Part shown: positions 15,286 through 23,584 of the stretch, piece by piece
Position numbering within the stretch: the stretch's first letter is position 1
Layout of the letters: every line of letters starts with the position of its first letter
Translations under genes and position numbers: made by a program
NCBI GenBank assembly: GCA_963845895.1
Contig: CAWJTN010000001.1
Span: forward strand, 1,116,001-1,180,000
Source of the DNA: CAWJTN01 sp963845895
GTDB taxonomy: Bacteria; Patescibacteriota; Microgenomatia; UBA1406; GWC2-37-13
Length of the DNA stretch: 64,000 nucleotides
Direction of reading: 5' to 3'
Notes under the pieces: generated by a model
Told to the model about the DNA's origin: nothing
The model's database searches: none
Seen by the model: only the letters and a program-made list of their open reading frames with translations

Positions 15286-15455
15286 ATTGAATCCGCCTTA
15301 AACTTACCTCAAGACTTAACTCATCGCTATCCGCTCGACGTCTTGAGGAGCGTTTATTCGGCGGATTTGGATTCCGTAATCCGACTTCGTCGGAAACGGA
15401 ACCATAAAAAAATCCTAAAGCTTATCTAGGTGAACTAGACAAACCTTAGGATCTA
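15286..15455 (-). promoter_or_regulatory. Structured attenuated mRNA leader of the hydrolase-tig operon (candidate regulatory RNA)
   Basis: Read on the minus strand there are three stem-loops. SL1 (15452-15411) pairs GATCCTAAGG with CTTTAGGATT and has an inner TCTAG/CTAGA stem; it is followed by seven U, so it is an intrinsic terminator inside the leader. SL2 (15402-15369) pairs GGTTCCGT-CCGAC with GTCGG-ACGGAATC. SL3 has an outer stem AATCCGCC (15367-15360) with GGCGGATT (15297-15290) and an inner stem CCTCAAGAC/GTCTTGAGG. The outer arm of SL3 contains the GGCGGA just before the ATG. The order suits transcription attenuation plus ribosome-site control. I cannot match it to a known riboswitch. 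Confidence 0.6.
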
Positions 15456-15461
15456 GCGGGT

Positions 15462-15490
15462 ATTATAGCAAATAGCTATAAGATTGTCAA
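15462..15490 (-). promoter_or_regulatory. Consensus promoter of the leader
   Basis: TTGACA (15490-15485), 17-base spacer, TATAAT (15467-15462). It is one of the two best promoters in the window and, unlike most others, it is followed by a long leader. Confidence 0.8.
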
Positions 15491-15655
15491 GAATATAGGT
15501 AGTGGACGGAAGCAATAGATTGACAGGTTATCATAACGTTAAATTAAGCTAAATTAGCTTAAAAAACGACGTAATTTAAATAAGTAATATATTAACTTAT
15601 AGTTAAATATAGAGTTGATAGACTTAAATATTTCATATATAATTCAATAAAAAAT

Positions 15656-15729
15656 GACCGCTTAGCTCAGTTGGCCAGAGCGTTACATTGACATTGTAAA
15701 GGTCGGTGGTTCAAGTCCACCAGCGGTCA
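15656..15729 (+). tRNA. tRNA-Val (GAC)
   Basis: 74 nt cloverleaf. The acceptor GACCGCT pairs with AGCGGTC; D arm GCTC/GAGC; anticodon loop TTGACAT gives GAC; T arm GGTGG/CCACC with TTCAAGT. CCA is not encoded. Confidence 0.93.
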
Positions 15730-15775
15730 CTTTTATTTATAGAGCGGTCCGACGTTACTTAGGACAGATCACAGG

Positions 15776-15875
15776 CTATAGTACTGAGCGAAGCGAATGT
15801 ATTCAAATCCTGTCGGTTCCACAATAGATTTAAGCTATAGTTCTGAGCGAAGTCGAAGAATCCACCAGCGGTCAC
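15776..15875 (+). repeat. Duplicated tRNA-Val 3' end and degenerate direct repeats
   Basis: TCCACCAGCGGTCAC at 15861-15875 repeats the last bases of tRNA-Val (15715-15729 and the next base). In between, two related stretches GCTATAGTnCTGAGCGAAG occur at about 15776 and 15834. This resembles an integration scar with attL/attR-like ends, or REP-type debris. No gene is seen between 15730 and 15940. Confidence 0.5.
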
Positions 15876-15940
15876 CAAGCCCAACTTTCTCACTGAGAAT
15901 GACATTGACAAATTTATTTAATCATCTAGAATAAAACAAC

Positions 15941-16270
15941 ATGCTTACAAAAAACGATCTTAAACAAATAGGAGAGATTGTTGACGAAAAAATTGATAGA
16001 AGACTTAGCATATTTGATAGAAGATTTAATGCAATCGATAAAAGATTCAAAGCATTTGATAAAAGATTTACTAGCTGGGGTAGTAAGTTAATGAAAGATA
16101 TCATTGATCTTTTTAATGTAACTAATGAGAGAATTGATAAATTGGATGAAAAGTTAAGTGGACGTATTGATAAGGTTTTAGATAAATTAAATGAACATCA
16201 AGGGCATTTAGATAATCACGAAAGGCGAATAGAAAAAATTGAAGAAAAAGTTTTTACTACCACCGCATAA
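15941..16270 (+). CDS. Small coiled-coil protein, unknown
   Basis: A 109 aa protein made almost wholly of heptad-like repeats. Three near-identical units centre on FDRRF, IDKRF and FDKRF (residues about 23-43), followed by IDKLDEKLSGRIDKVLDKL and ERRIEKIEEKV. It looks like a trimeric or dimeric rod of the kind seen in phage-tail-associated or surface coiled-coil proteins. No enzymatic motif. It is followed by a terminator. Confidence 0.6.
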   Translation: MLTKNDLKQIGEIVDEKIDRRLSIFDRRFNAIDKRFKAFDKRFTSWGSKLMKDIIDLFNVTNERIDKLDEKLSGRIDKVLDKLNEHQGHLDNHERRIEKIEEKVFTTTA

Positions 16271-16274
16271 ACTT

Positions 16275-16320
16275 GCGGGGTAGTTTTGTAAAATTATCCC
16301 GCTTATTAGCGGGTTTTTTT
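16275..16320 (+). terminator. Intrinsic terminator, possibly an attenuator before thrS
   Basis: CCCGC-TTATTA-GCGGG followed by seven T (16298-16320). An upstream GCGGGG (16275-16280) can pair instead with TCCCGC (16297-16302), which would break the terminator. It could therefore be a switch for thrS, or simply the end of the previous gene. Confidence 0.7.
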
Positions 16321-16338
16321 ATATAATAAATAAATCGA

Positions 16339-18096
16339 ATGAATAAAGATAAAAATTATCTTAACAATCTTCGTCACTCCTGTGCTCATTTATTAGCAGC
16401 GGCAGTAATGGAATTGTGGCCGGATACAAAACGAACAATTGGGCCTCCGATTGAAAACGGATTCTACTACGACTTCGAGTTTAAAAAACCGATCTCAAAA
16501 GATGATTTAAAAAAGATCGAACAAAAAATGCACGAAATAGTTAAAAACTGGGATGAGTTTAAGCGGGTCGAAGTAACTCCACAAGAAGCAAGACGCGAAA
16601 ACAAAAACAATAGTTATAAACTGGAATTGATCGATGAGTTTGTTGCTAAGGGTGAAAAGATAACTATTTACCAAGCCGGAAATTTTAGAGATCTATGTCG
16701 AGGAGGACACGTTGACTCCAAAGTACACCTTAAAGGTGTACTTCAGCACTTCAAATTGCTCTCTATTGCAGGCGCCTATTGGAGAGGCAATGAAAAAAAT
16801 AAGATGCTGACAAGGATTTATGGAACGTGCTTCCCTACAAAAGATGAGTTGGATAAATATCTCTGGCAGCTCGAAGAAGCTAAAAAGAGGGATCATAGAA
16901 AATTGGGCGAAATGCTGGAAATATTTACCATAAATGAAAAAGTTGGCCCCGGCCTGATATTGTGGCTTCCTAACGGAGAAATAATTAAAGATGAATTAGA
17001 AAAGTTTGCCAAGAAAACGGAAAAAGACTGGGGATATTCTCGCGTTTCAACACCTGTTATTACAAAATCGGGTCTCTATTACACTTCTGGCCATCTACCA
17101 TATTACAAAAACGACATGTATCCGCCTATGAAGTTGGCTAGTGGAGAGGAATATTATCTTAAACCTATGAACTGTCCCCATCATCATATGATCTATGCCT
17201 CAAAAAAAAGAAGTTACAGGGATCTACCATTAAGATTGGCAGAGTATGGTGCATGTTATCGATATGAAGCGTCAGGAGAGCTTTTTGGTCTAATGCGTGT
17301 TAGGGGTATGACTCAAAACGATGCGCATATTTACTGTACTCTAGAGCAAGCAGTAGATGAGTTTGTCAATGTGATGAAACTACACGAATATTATTACAAA
17401 ATAATGGGTATTAAAGAGTATCACCTTGAACTCTCATTGCGTGATCCAAACAATAAAAAAAAGTACCACGGAGATGATAAAATGTGGGAGTTGGCCGAAA
17501 AACTCATGCGAGAGGCAGTTGCCAAAACTAAAATCAGAATGGTTGAGCAGATTGGCAATGCTGCTTTTTACGGACCTAAGATTGATTTTATAGTTCATTC
17601 CAGTATTGGTCGAGAGTTTGCAATTTCGACAAATCAGATTGATTTATTTATGGGAAAAAGATTTAAACTAACATATATTGATAAGAAGGGTAAAGAAAAA
17701 ACTCCTGTTATAATTCACCGAGCACCTCTGGGTTCTCATGAGAGATTTATAGGTTTTCTTATTGAACATTATGCTGGCGCATTTCCGGTTTGGCTATCTC
17801 CAGTCCAGGTTGCTGTATTACCAATATCTGATAAATATTTAAAATATGCGGAGATCGTAAAATCTTCCTTTGAAAAAGAAAATATAAGAGTAAATCTTGA
17901 TGCGGCTAAAAAAACCTTAGGAAATAAAATCCGTGAAGCGACCTTGCAAAAAATACCTTATATGATTATAATTGGTGAGAAAGAGGTAGGAACAGAACAA
18001 TGTTCGGTCCGTACAAGAGAAGGAAAAAATTTAGCAATGATGTCTGTTAGTGAGTTTATAAAAAAAATTAAAGAAAATATTGAGAAATTTCAGTAG
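16339..18096 (+). CDS. thrS: Threonyl-tRNA synthetase without TGS domain
   Basis: A 585 aa protein; usual bacterial length is about 640. It begins directly in the editing domain (RHSCAHLLAAAV with the HxxxH metal site, then CRGGHV). The catalytic domain has the zinc ligands in MNCPHHH, DAHIYC and GSHERF, class II motif 2 in CYRYEASGEL and motif 3 near HRAPLGSHERFIGFLIEH. The anticodon-binding domain ends the protein (VAVLPISDKYLKYAEIV). The N-terminal TGS domain is missing. TATAAT precedes the ATG by about ten bases. First gene of the thrS-infC-rpmI-rplT cluster. Confidence 0.93.
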   Translation: MNKDKNYLNNLRHSCAHLLAAAVMELWPDTKRTIGPPIENGFYYDFEFKKPISKDDLKKIEQKMHEIVKNWDEFKRVEVTPQEARRENKNNSYKLELIDEFVAKGEKITIYQAGNFRDLCRGGHVDSKVHLKGVLQHFKLLSIAGAYWRGNEKNKMLTRIYGTCFPTKDELDKYLWQLEEAKKRDHRKLGEMLEIFTINEKVGPGLILWLPNGEIIKDELEKFAKKTEKDWGYSRVSTPVITKSGLYYTSGHLPYYKNDMYPPMKLASGEEYYLKPMNCPHHHMIYASKKRSYRDLPLRLAEYGACYRYEASGELFGLMRVRGMTQNDAHIYCTLEQAVDEFVNVMKLHEYYYKIMGIKEYHLELSLRDPNNKKKYHGDDKMWELAEKLMREAVAKTKIRMVEQIGNAAFYGPKIDFIVHSSIGREFAISTNQIDLFMGKRFKLTYIDKKGKEKTPVIIHRAPLGSHERFIGFLIEHYAGAFPVWLSPVQVAVLPISDKYLKYAEIVKSSFEKENIRVNLDAAKKTLGNKIREATLQKIPYMIIIGEKEVGTEQCSVRTREGKNLAMMSVSEFIKKIKENIEKFQ

Positions 18097-18619
18097 AGGT
18101 TATCAAAGGCCAAAAAGAAAGTTCTATTTTATAAACCAGCGCATAGAAACTCCAACTTTGCGCGTTATTGATCAAGAAGGAAAACAGATAGGAATCTTAA
18201 ATAAGTTTGACGCGATTAAAAAAGCACAAGAGAAAGAACTTGATTTGGTATTGATTGCCCCAAAGGCCAATCCACCTGTAGCAAAGATCATAGATTTTAA
18301 AAAGTTTCTTTATCAAGAGGAAAAAAAACAACACGAAGCAAAAAAAGGAATAAAGAAAAGCACGGTTAAAGACATAAAGCTATCTTTGTTTATTGCTAAG
18401 GCAGACCTGGAAAGATTGATGGCAAAAGCTAAAAAATTTCTCGATGAAGGAAATCAGGTAAGAATGAATTTGGTTTTCAGAGGTCGAGAAGTTTCAAAGA
18501 AAAGTATGGGTTTTGAGTTAATGGATAGATTTATTAAAAGTCTCGGTGAAATAAATATTTCAAAAGAGCCAAGAATGGAAGGAAGGGTTTTGAGTTCGGT
18601 TGTAGCAAAGAAAAAATAA
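18080..18619 (+). CDS. infC: Translation initiation factor IF-3
   Basis: A 179 aa protein. It has the N-domain signature FINQRIETPTLRVIDQEGKQIGIL and the C-domain from VKDIKLSLFIAKADLERLMAKAKKFLDEGNQVRMNLVFRGRE. IF-3 keeps subunits apart and checks the initiator tRNA. The indicated start is a TTG overlapping the end of thrS by 17 bases. No ATG is available, and IF-3 genes often use rare starts, so the exact codon is uncertain. Confidence 0.9.
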   Translation: MRNFSRGYQRPKRKFYFINQRIETPTLRVIDQEGKQIGILNKFDAIKKAQEKELDLVLIAPKANPPVAKIIDFKKFLYQEEKKQHEAKKGIKKSTVKDIKLSLFIAKADLERLMAKAKKFLDEGNQVRMNLVFRGREVSKKSMGFELMDRFIKSLGEINISKEPRMEGRVLSSVVAKKK

Positions 18620-18620
18620 C

Positions 18621-18818
18621 ATGGCTAAACAAAAAACTAATAAATCAGCTGCAAAAAGATTTAAAATTTCAAAAGGTGGTAAGTTATTGCACAGATCTCA
18701 TTATTTGAGACACTTAAGGTCAAAGAAAAGTAAAAAACAGATAAGAAGGTTAAAATTGATGAAGCAAGTGACTGGAAGATATGAAAAAAAAATTAAAAAA
18801 ATGTTGGGAGTTGCATAA
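18621..18818 (+). CDS. rpmI: Ribosomal protein bL35
   Basis: A 65 aa basic protein with the bL35 pattern KTNKSAAKRFKISKGGKLLHR and HYLRHLRSKKSKKQIRRL. It starts one base after the infC stop (TAACATG). A component of the 50S subunit. Confidence 0.93.
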   Translation: MAKQKTNKSAAKRFKISKGGKLLHRSHYLRHLRSKKSKKQIRRLKLMKQVTGRYEKKIKKMLGVA

Positions 18819-18826
18819 ATTCTAAG

Positions 18827-18920
18827 CACAAAGTCCGAAATCCAAAACAAATTCGAATTTTCGAAATTAGAATTTTGAAAATTGTTTCGCGTTTCGAAAT
18901 TAGAATTTTGAATTTTATAT
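18827..18920 (+). repeat. AT-rich short-period repeat between rpmI and rplT
   Basis: Tandem variants of CGAAAT, AAATCC, TTCGAAATTAGAATTTT (the last twice, at about 18863 and 18895) fill the gap. Similar oligomers occur at 42590, 55775, 56298, 57150 and within the 23S gene. Confidence 0.6.
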
Positions 18921-18921
18921 T

Positions 18922-19266
18922 ATGGTACGAGTCAAAGGTGGAATTACAACTAGAAGAAAACACAAAAAGATATTAAAGCTAGCCAAGGGATATTGGATGA
19001 CTAGACATAAGCAGATTAAGAAAGCTAAAGAAGCAGTTCTTCACGCTGGTCAGTATGCTTATGTTGGCAGAAAAGATAAGAAAAGCGATTTCAGGACTCT
19101 CTGGATAACAAGACTGAATGCCGCTGTAAGAAATTTGGGAATGAATTATAGCCATTTCGTGCATTTACTAAAAGTCAAGAAAGTTGGTTTAGACAGAAAA
19201 ATTTTATCACAGATTGCAGTAGAACATCCAAAAATATTTGAAAAAATAGTTGAAAGCATCAAATAA
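18922..19266 (+). CDS. rplT: Ribosomal protein bL20
   Basis: A 114 aa basic protein with the bL20 pattern MVRVKGGITTRRKHKKILKLAKGY and FRTLWITRLNAAVRNLGMNYS. It is required early in 50S assembly. It follows the repeat-filled gap after rpmI. Confidence 0.95.
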   Translation: MVRVKGGITTRRKHKKILKLAKGYWMTRHKQIKKAKEAVLHAGQYAYVGRKDKKSDFRTLWITRLNAAVRNLGMNYSHFVHLLKVKKVGLDRKILSQIAVEHPKIFEKIVESIK

Positions 19267-19466
19267 TTTGTTAAAATAAAACAATGATATTATCCGTCCG
19301 AAAGTTTTTCTTTTTCTTTTTTAACCCTTCGAATGGGCGGGTAACTATGCTAGATAAGATTTAATAGTTAAATAGTTTTAAAAATCACTACCCCGCCTAA
19401 AGCGGGTTTTTTTATGGCTAAAAAGTCCAATCGATTAAACGATTGGACTGAAAGGAGGTGAAAAAA
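19267..19466 (+). promoter_or_regulatory. Gap with terminator and possible attenuator leader
   Basis: No gene is seen. A pyrimidine-rich stretch is followed by GGGCGGGT (about 19335) and then the terminator CCCGC-CTAAA-GCGGG with seven T (19392-19413). GGCGGG could pair with CCCGCC and disrupt it. Further on a palindrome CCAATCGATTAAACGATTGG (19428-19447) precedes a strong ribosome site AAAGGAGGTG for the next gene. Confidence 0.5.
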
Positions 19467-19691
19467 ATGGAAGAAGAAATCAAAATTATTCCCGAAGAAA
19501 TTGTTATCGCTACGGCTATGTCTGTTATTGAAGCTAGGAGTATTACAAAAGGAAGTAGAATTATAGCTGCCATATTGGGATTAGGAAAAATGCCTAAGTT
19601 AGGTCAGTGGATGCTTCAAGAAGCTATGTCAACACTTAAAGATAAAAAAAGTCCTGAAAAACCAGTGGAGCATAATGAAATGAGTTGGTGA
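19467..19691 (+). CDS. Small protein of unknown function
   Basis: About 74 aa, helical. The ATG at 19467 is preferred over the GTG at 19458 because the strong AAAGGAGGTG sits at the right distance from it. Visible features are an acidic N-terminus (MEEEIKIIPEEI) and a middle with Gly-rich GLGKMPKLGQWML. It stands alone between two terminators and is one of the few genes here with a full Shine-Dalgarno sequence. Confidence 0.55.
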   Translation: MEEEIKIIPEEIVIATAMSVIEARSITKGSRIIAAILGLGKMPKLGQWMLQEAMSTLKDKKSPEKPVEHNEMSW

Positions 19692-19697
19692 AATCAT

Positions 19698-19746
19698 AAA
19701 GAGGGGTAGGTAAAGCCCATGAGACTTTAAATACCTACCCCTCTTT
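19698..19746 (+). terminator. Strong 15-bp hairpin terminator
   Basis: AAAGAGGGGTAGGTA and TACCTACCCCTCTTT pair perfectly around a 19-base loop, just after the stop at 19691. The final T run is short and comes from the stem itself. Confidence 0.7.
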
Positions 19747-19827
19747 GAAAGGAATTATACAATAACAAATTATAGGCAGTTGCAGATTAATCAAGCTGCA
19801 TTTATAATAAATTTGTTAATACTAACT

Positions 19828-20517
19828 ATGCAAACTAAACAAGTCTATTACGAAGATCCGTATAAAAAGGAACTAGATGCAAAAGTTCTATCTGTTGAAG
19901 CGTCAGGAAATTTATTAAATGTCATAGTTGACCAAACAATCTTTTACCCAGAAGGCGGTGGTCAACCATCAGACCGAGGCACATTGGGAGATTCAAGAGT
20001 TGAATACGTCAGATTTTCAAATGGCGAAATAATTCATCAAGTAAAAGGCGACATTCAAGCAAATCAAGAAGTAAAAGAAATTTTAGATTGGAATTGGCGA
20101 TATAAATTTATGAAAATTCATTCTGCCGGCCATCTGCTTCATGATGTTCTAATGACTATGGTTACTAATTTAACTCCGACAAAAGGAGGTCATGGAAAAA
20201 AAGCATTCATCGAATATCAAGGTGAAATTGATCCTGCAATAAAAGAAAAACTTGAAGCTGAAGTTAATAAATATGTATTACAAGGATTAGAAATAATTAC
20301 AAAAGAAACAACTTATGATGAATTGAAAAAAGAGTGTCAGTTTTTACCTGACAATTTACCGAAGAATAAACCGTTAAGAATGATAAAGATTGGAAACTTT
20401 CCGCCTATGCCAGATGGTGGAGTCCAGGTAAAAAATACAAAAGAAATAGGAAAGATTTGGATTGCCAACATTACTTTTCAAAATGGTACCACCAATATAC
20501 GTTACGGAGTTGTTTAA
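19828..20517 (+). CDS. AlaX-like alanyl-tRNA editing protein with altered zinc site
   Basis: About 229 aa, related to the editing domain of AlaRS. It would hydrolyse Ser- or Gly-tRNA(Ala). The first half has FYPEGGGQPSDRGTL and the HxxxH site HSAGHLLHD. The second half, which should hold CGGTHV, reads PDGGVQVKNTKEIG, so the Cys and His ligands are replaced. Either the metal site is remodelled or activity is lost. The ATG at 19828 is chosen because the upstream 16 codons overlap the likely promoter (TATAAT at about 19802). Confidence 0.75.
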   Translation: MQTKQVYYEDPYKKELDAKVLSVEASGNLLNVIVDQTIFYPEGGGQPSDRGTLGDSRVEYVRFSNGEIIHQVKGDIQANQEVKEILDWNWRYKFMKIHSAGHLLHDVLMTMVTNLTPTKGGHGKKAFIEYQGEIDPAIKEKLEAEVNKYVLQGLEIITKETTYDELKKECQFLPDNLPKNKPLRMIKIGNFPPMPDGGVQVKNTKEIGKIWIANITFQNGTTNIRYGVV

Positions 20518-20536
20518 ATAGATTATAATTTCAAAT

Positions 20537-21592
20537 ATGTTTGATTTGGAAAAAGAAAAAAAAGAATTTGAAAGTGAGTTAAATAAAATTACCGCAGTTA
20601 GTCAGTTAGAAAATCTAAGAATTGAATATTTGGGAAGAAACGGATCGATTAATAAACTATTAGAAAACATTCAAAAACTTCCTGCAGGAGAAAGAAGAGA
20701 TTTAGGAAAAAGAGTGAATGAATTTAAAGAAACAATTAATCAATTAATTGAAACAAAAAGAAATGAGATATTAAAAAAAAATGAAAAGACGGAATATGTG
20801 GACATCACGCTTCCTGGAAAAAAATATCCAAAAGGTAGTCTTCATCCGGTGACTTACGCGATAGAAGAAATAAGTAAAATCTTTACAAAAATAGGATTCA
20901 TTCGCATGACCTATCCGGAAGTTGAATGGGAATATTATGCATTTGACAGCTTAAACATGCCAAAAGACCATCCGGCGAGAGACGATTTTGAGAGTCTATT
21001 TATTGAATCTAAAGAGAGTAAAAAAATGGGAAGTTTAGTTCTGTCTCCGCATACTTCGTCAGGGCAAGTTAGAGAAATGCTAAGAATCGGCAAACCGCCA
21101 ATACGAATGATCAATATTGCCAAGTGTTATCGCAGAAACTGGGACGCAACCCATGCCCCCATGTTTTATCAGTTCGAGGGTTTATGCGTTGATAAAGGGA
21201 TAAATATTACAAATCTTAAAGGCACGATTGACTATTTTGCCAAAGAATTTTTTGGTGAAAATAGACAAATTCGCTTAAGACCGCATCATTTTCAGTTTAC
21301 AGAACCATCATTTGAAACGGACATATCCTGCAATATTTGTGGAGGAACTGGTTTTATAAATGATTCTGTTTCTGACAAAATCAAGTGTAAGGTATGTAAA
21401 TCGGGATGGATGGAGTTGGGCGGGTCAGGAATGGTACATCCTAATGTTTTGAGGGCCGGCGGTATCAATCCGGACGTTTATACCGGCTGGGCTTTTGGTT
21501 TTGGTCCAGAAAGATGTCTGATGATGAAGCTGGGATTAGATGAAATAAGGGATCTGTATAGCGGAGATATTAGATTTTTAGAACAATTTTAA
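20537..21592 (+). CDS. pheS: Phenylalanyl-tRNA synthetase alpha subunit
   Basis: A 351 aa protein of normal length. The N-terminal coiled coil is followed by the class II core: GSLHPVTYAIEEISKIF, MTYPEVEWEYYAFDSLNMPKDHPARD, motif 2 around CYRRNWDATHAPMFYQFEG, and motif 3 GWAFGFGPERCLMMKLG. An insertion with CNICGGTG and CKVCKSGW provides a CxxC/CxxC zinc finger found in some bacterial PheS. TATAAT is 7 bases before the ATG. It is followed by pheT after 2 bases. Confidence 0.95.
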   Translation: MFDLEKEKKEFESELNKITAVSQLENLRIEYLGRNGSINKLLENIQKLPAGERRDLGKRVNEFKETINQLIETKRNEILKKNEKTEYVDITLPGKKYPKGSLHPVTYAIEEISKIFTKIGFIRMTYPEVEWEYYAFDSLNMPKDHPARDDFESLFIESKESKKMGSLVLSPHTSSGQVREMLRIGKPPIRMINIAKCYRRNWDATHAPMFYQFEGLCVDKGINITNLKGTIDYFAKEFFGENRQIRLRPHHFQFTEPSFETDISCNICGGTGFINDSVSDKIKCKVCKSGWMELGGSGMVHPNVLRAGGINPDVYTGWAFGFGPERCLMMKLGLDEIRDLYSGDIRFLEQF

Positions 21593-21594
21593 AA

Positions 21595-23580
21595 ATGAAT
21601 ATTAAAATTACATATAACTGGCTTCTTGAATTTCTGGAAACTGACGCTACACCTTTTGAACTTCAAAAATACTTATGCATGTGTGGTCCCTCGATTGAAA
21701 AAATTGAACAGGTTGACAACGATTACGTTTTTGAAATTGAAATAACCTCCAATAGAGTTGATACGGCATCAGTTTACGGAATTGGTCGAGAAGCAAGTGC
21801 TATTCTTCCACAGTTTGGAAAGTTAGCAAAACTGAAAGAAATGGATCTAATAAAAGAGGAAAAAGCTTCCAATAGATTACCGTTGGCCGTTTCGGACACA
21901 AGACATTTATGCAACAGAATTATCGCGGTTGTCATGGATAATGTCCAGGTTGGGCAACTGCCTGAATTTATGCAAAACAGATTAGAAGAATGCCAAGTTC
22001 GATCTCTAAATAATCTCATTGATATAACCAATTACGTGATGTTAGAACTTGGACAACCGACACATGTATTTGATTATGATCGAATTAAAACTAATAAACT
22101 GGTCGTTAGAAAAGCCAAAAATGGAGAGGAATTCGTCAGTCTGGACGGAAAAGTTTGTGAGTTAAATCAAGATGACGTGATTATCGATGACGGTTCGGGA
22201 AGAGTGATCGATTTACCTGGAATTATGGGAGCTGAAAACAGCGTTGTTACTTCTCAAACTAAAAGAATAGTTTTTTTTATAGAATCGAATAATCCGACTG
22301 TAATTAGAAGGACTTCAATGAGACTAGCACTAAGGACAATGGCTGCTACTTTAAACGAAAAAGGTCCGGATCCGGAACTGCCAAAGACCGCTCTGCTTCG
22401 AGGAATTGATCTATACCAAAAATATGCAGGCGCAAAAGTTGCAAGTAAAATTCACGACCTTTACCCTAAAAAATATTTAGCTAAGAAAGTCTCCGTTTCT
22501 GTTTCAAATGTCAATAAAATAGTCGGGATCAAAATAGCCAAAAATGAGATCGTAAAAATTCTTGAGAATTTAGGCTTTAAAAACTCAAATATTAAGGGCA
22601 ATGAAGAAATGGTAACCGTTACAGTTCCTTCATTTAGATCGAGAGACGTTTCAATTAAAGAGGATCTGGTTGAAGAGATTACCAGAATTTATGGGTACAA
22701 TAAACTTCCCAATCTGGTGCAAAGTGCATCTTATATAAAACAGCCCAAAGACGTAGAATTTCTATATGAATTACAGTCCAAAGTAAAACATTTTCTAAAA
22801 AATTTAGGTTTACATGAAGTTGTGAACTATTCAATGATATCTAAGGAGATGATTGAAAATTCAAATCTTTCGGTTTCCGATCATTTGGTCTTGAAAAACT
22901 CAATTTCCAAGGATTTTGAATATATGCGCGCCCACCTGATGCCGTCCCTTTTAAAAAATGTTAAAGAGAACGAAGGCAAGACTAACGTAGTCAAATTTTT
23001 TGAAATAGCAAAAACCTATAAAGAAAAAAAAGGCGATTTGCCGGAAGAAAAATATAAACTAGGGATAGTTACCAACTCCAGTTATTTTGACTTAAAAGGA
23101 ATAGTTGATGCCTTATTAAGAGAGTTAAATATAAATTCTTACCAGATCTTAAAAAGCGAACATCCATTACTATTGTCAAATGTACAAGGAAAAATAGTTA
23201 AAAATAATGAATGGTTAGGAGAATTTGGCCAACTGAAGGATTACTATCAATTAAAAAATCAAATTAAATCCAAGGTTTACTTAGCAGTTTTTGATTTTGA
23301 AAGATTGATTAATTTTGCCAAGGATCTGTCAAATTACAAACCCATTAATCCTTATGCCACGGTAAAACTGGATTTAAACATAGAGCTGAAACCACAAATT
23401 ACTTATTTTGAAATAAAAGAGAAGGCTTTTAAAATTTCAAAATTGCTGCGAAATATAGAGGTTGTTGACACTTTTAAAAATAAGATAACAATTCGATTTT
23501 ACTTTGCTTCAACCGTAAGAAACATTAAAGAAGAGGAAGCCAAAAATGAACTTCAGTTAATAAAAGATACAATACAATAG
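21595..23580 (+). CDS. pheT: Phenylalanyl-tRNA synthetase beta subunit, short form
   Basis: A 661 aa protein against about 790 in most bacteria. The N-terminal EMAP/OB tRNA-binding domain is missing: the protein passes from VDNDYVFEIEITSNRVD straight to the B3/B4 editing region (RSLNNLIDITNYVMLELGQP). The B5 domain, the inactive class II core (EITRIYGYNKLP) and the C-terminal FDX-ACB anticodon-binding domain (NPYATVKLDLNIEL) are present. It forms the alpha2-beta2 enzyme with PheS. Convergent with the PBP gene, 4 bases apart. Confidence 0.93.
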   Translation: MNIKITYNWLLEFLETDATPFELQKYLCMCGPSIEKIEQVDNDYVFEIEITSNRVDTASVYGIGREASAILPQFGKLAKLKEMDLIKEEKASNRLPLAVSDTRHLCNRIIAVVMDNVQVGQLPEFMQNRLEECQVRSLNNLIDITNYVMLELGQPTHVFDYDRIKTNKLVVRKAKNGEEFVSLDGKVCELNQDDVIIDDGSGRVIDLPGIMGAENSVVTSQTKRIVFFIESNNPTVIRRTSMRLALRTMAATLNEKGPDPELPKTALLRGIDLYQKYAGAKVASKIHDLYPKKYLAKKVSVSVSNVNKIVGIKIAKNEIVKILENLGFKNSNIKGNEEMVTVTVPSFRSRDVSIKEDLVEEITRIYGYNKLPNLVQSASYIKQPKDVEFLYELQSKVKHFLKNLGLHEVVNYSMISKEMIENSNLSVSDHLVLKNSISKDFEYMRAHLMPSLLKNVKENEGKTNVVKFFEIAKTYKEKKGDLPEEKYKLGIVTNSSYFDLKGIVDALLRELNINSYQILKSEHPLLLSNVQGKIVKNNEWLGEFGQLKDYYQLKNQIKSKVYLAVFDFERLINFAKDLSNYKPINPYATVKLDLNIELKPQITYFEIKEKAFKISKLLRNIEVVDTFKNKITIRFYFASTVRNIKEEEAKNELQLIKDTIQ

Positions 23581-23584
23581 TTTA

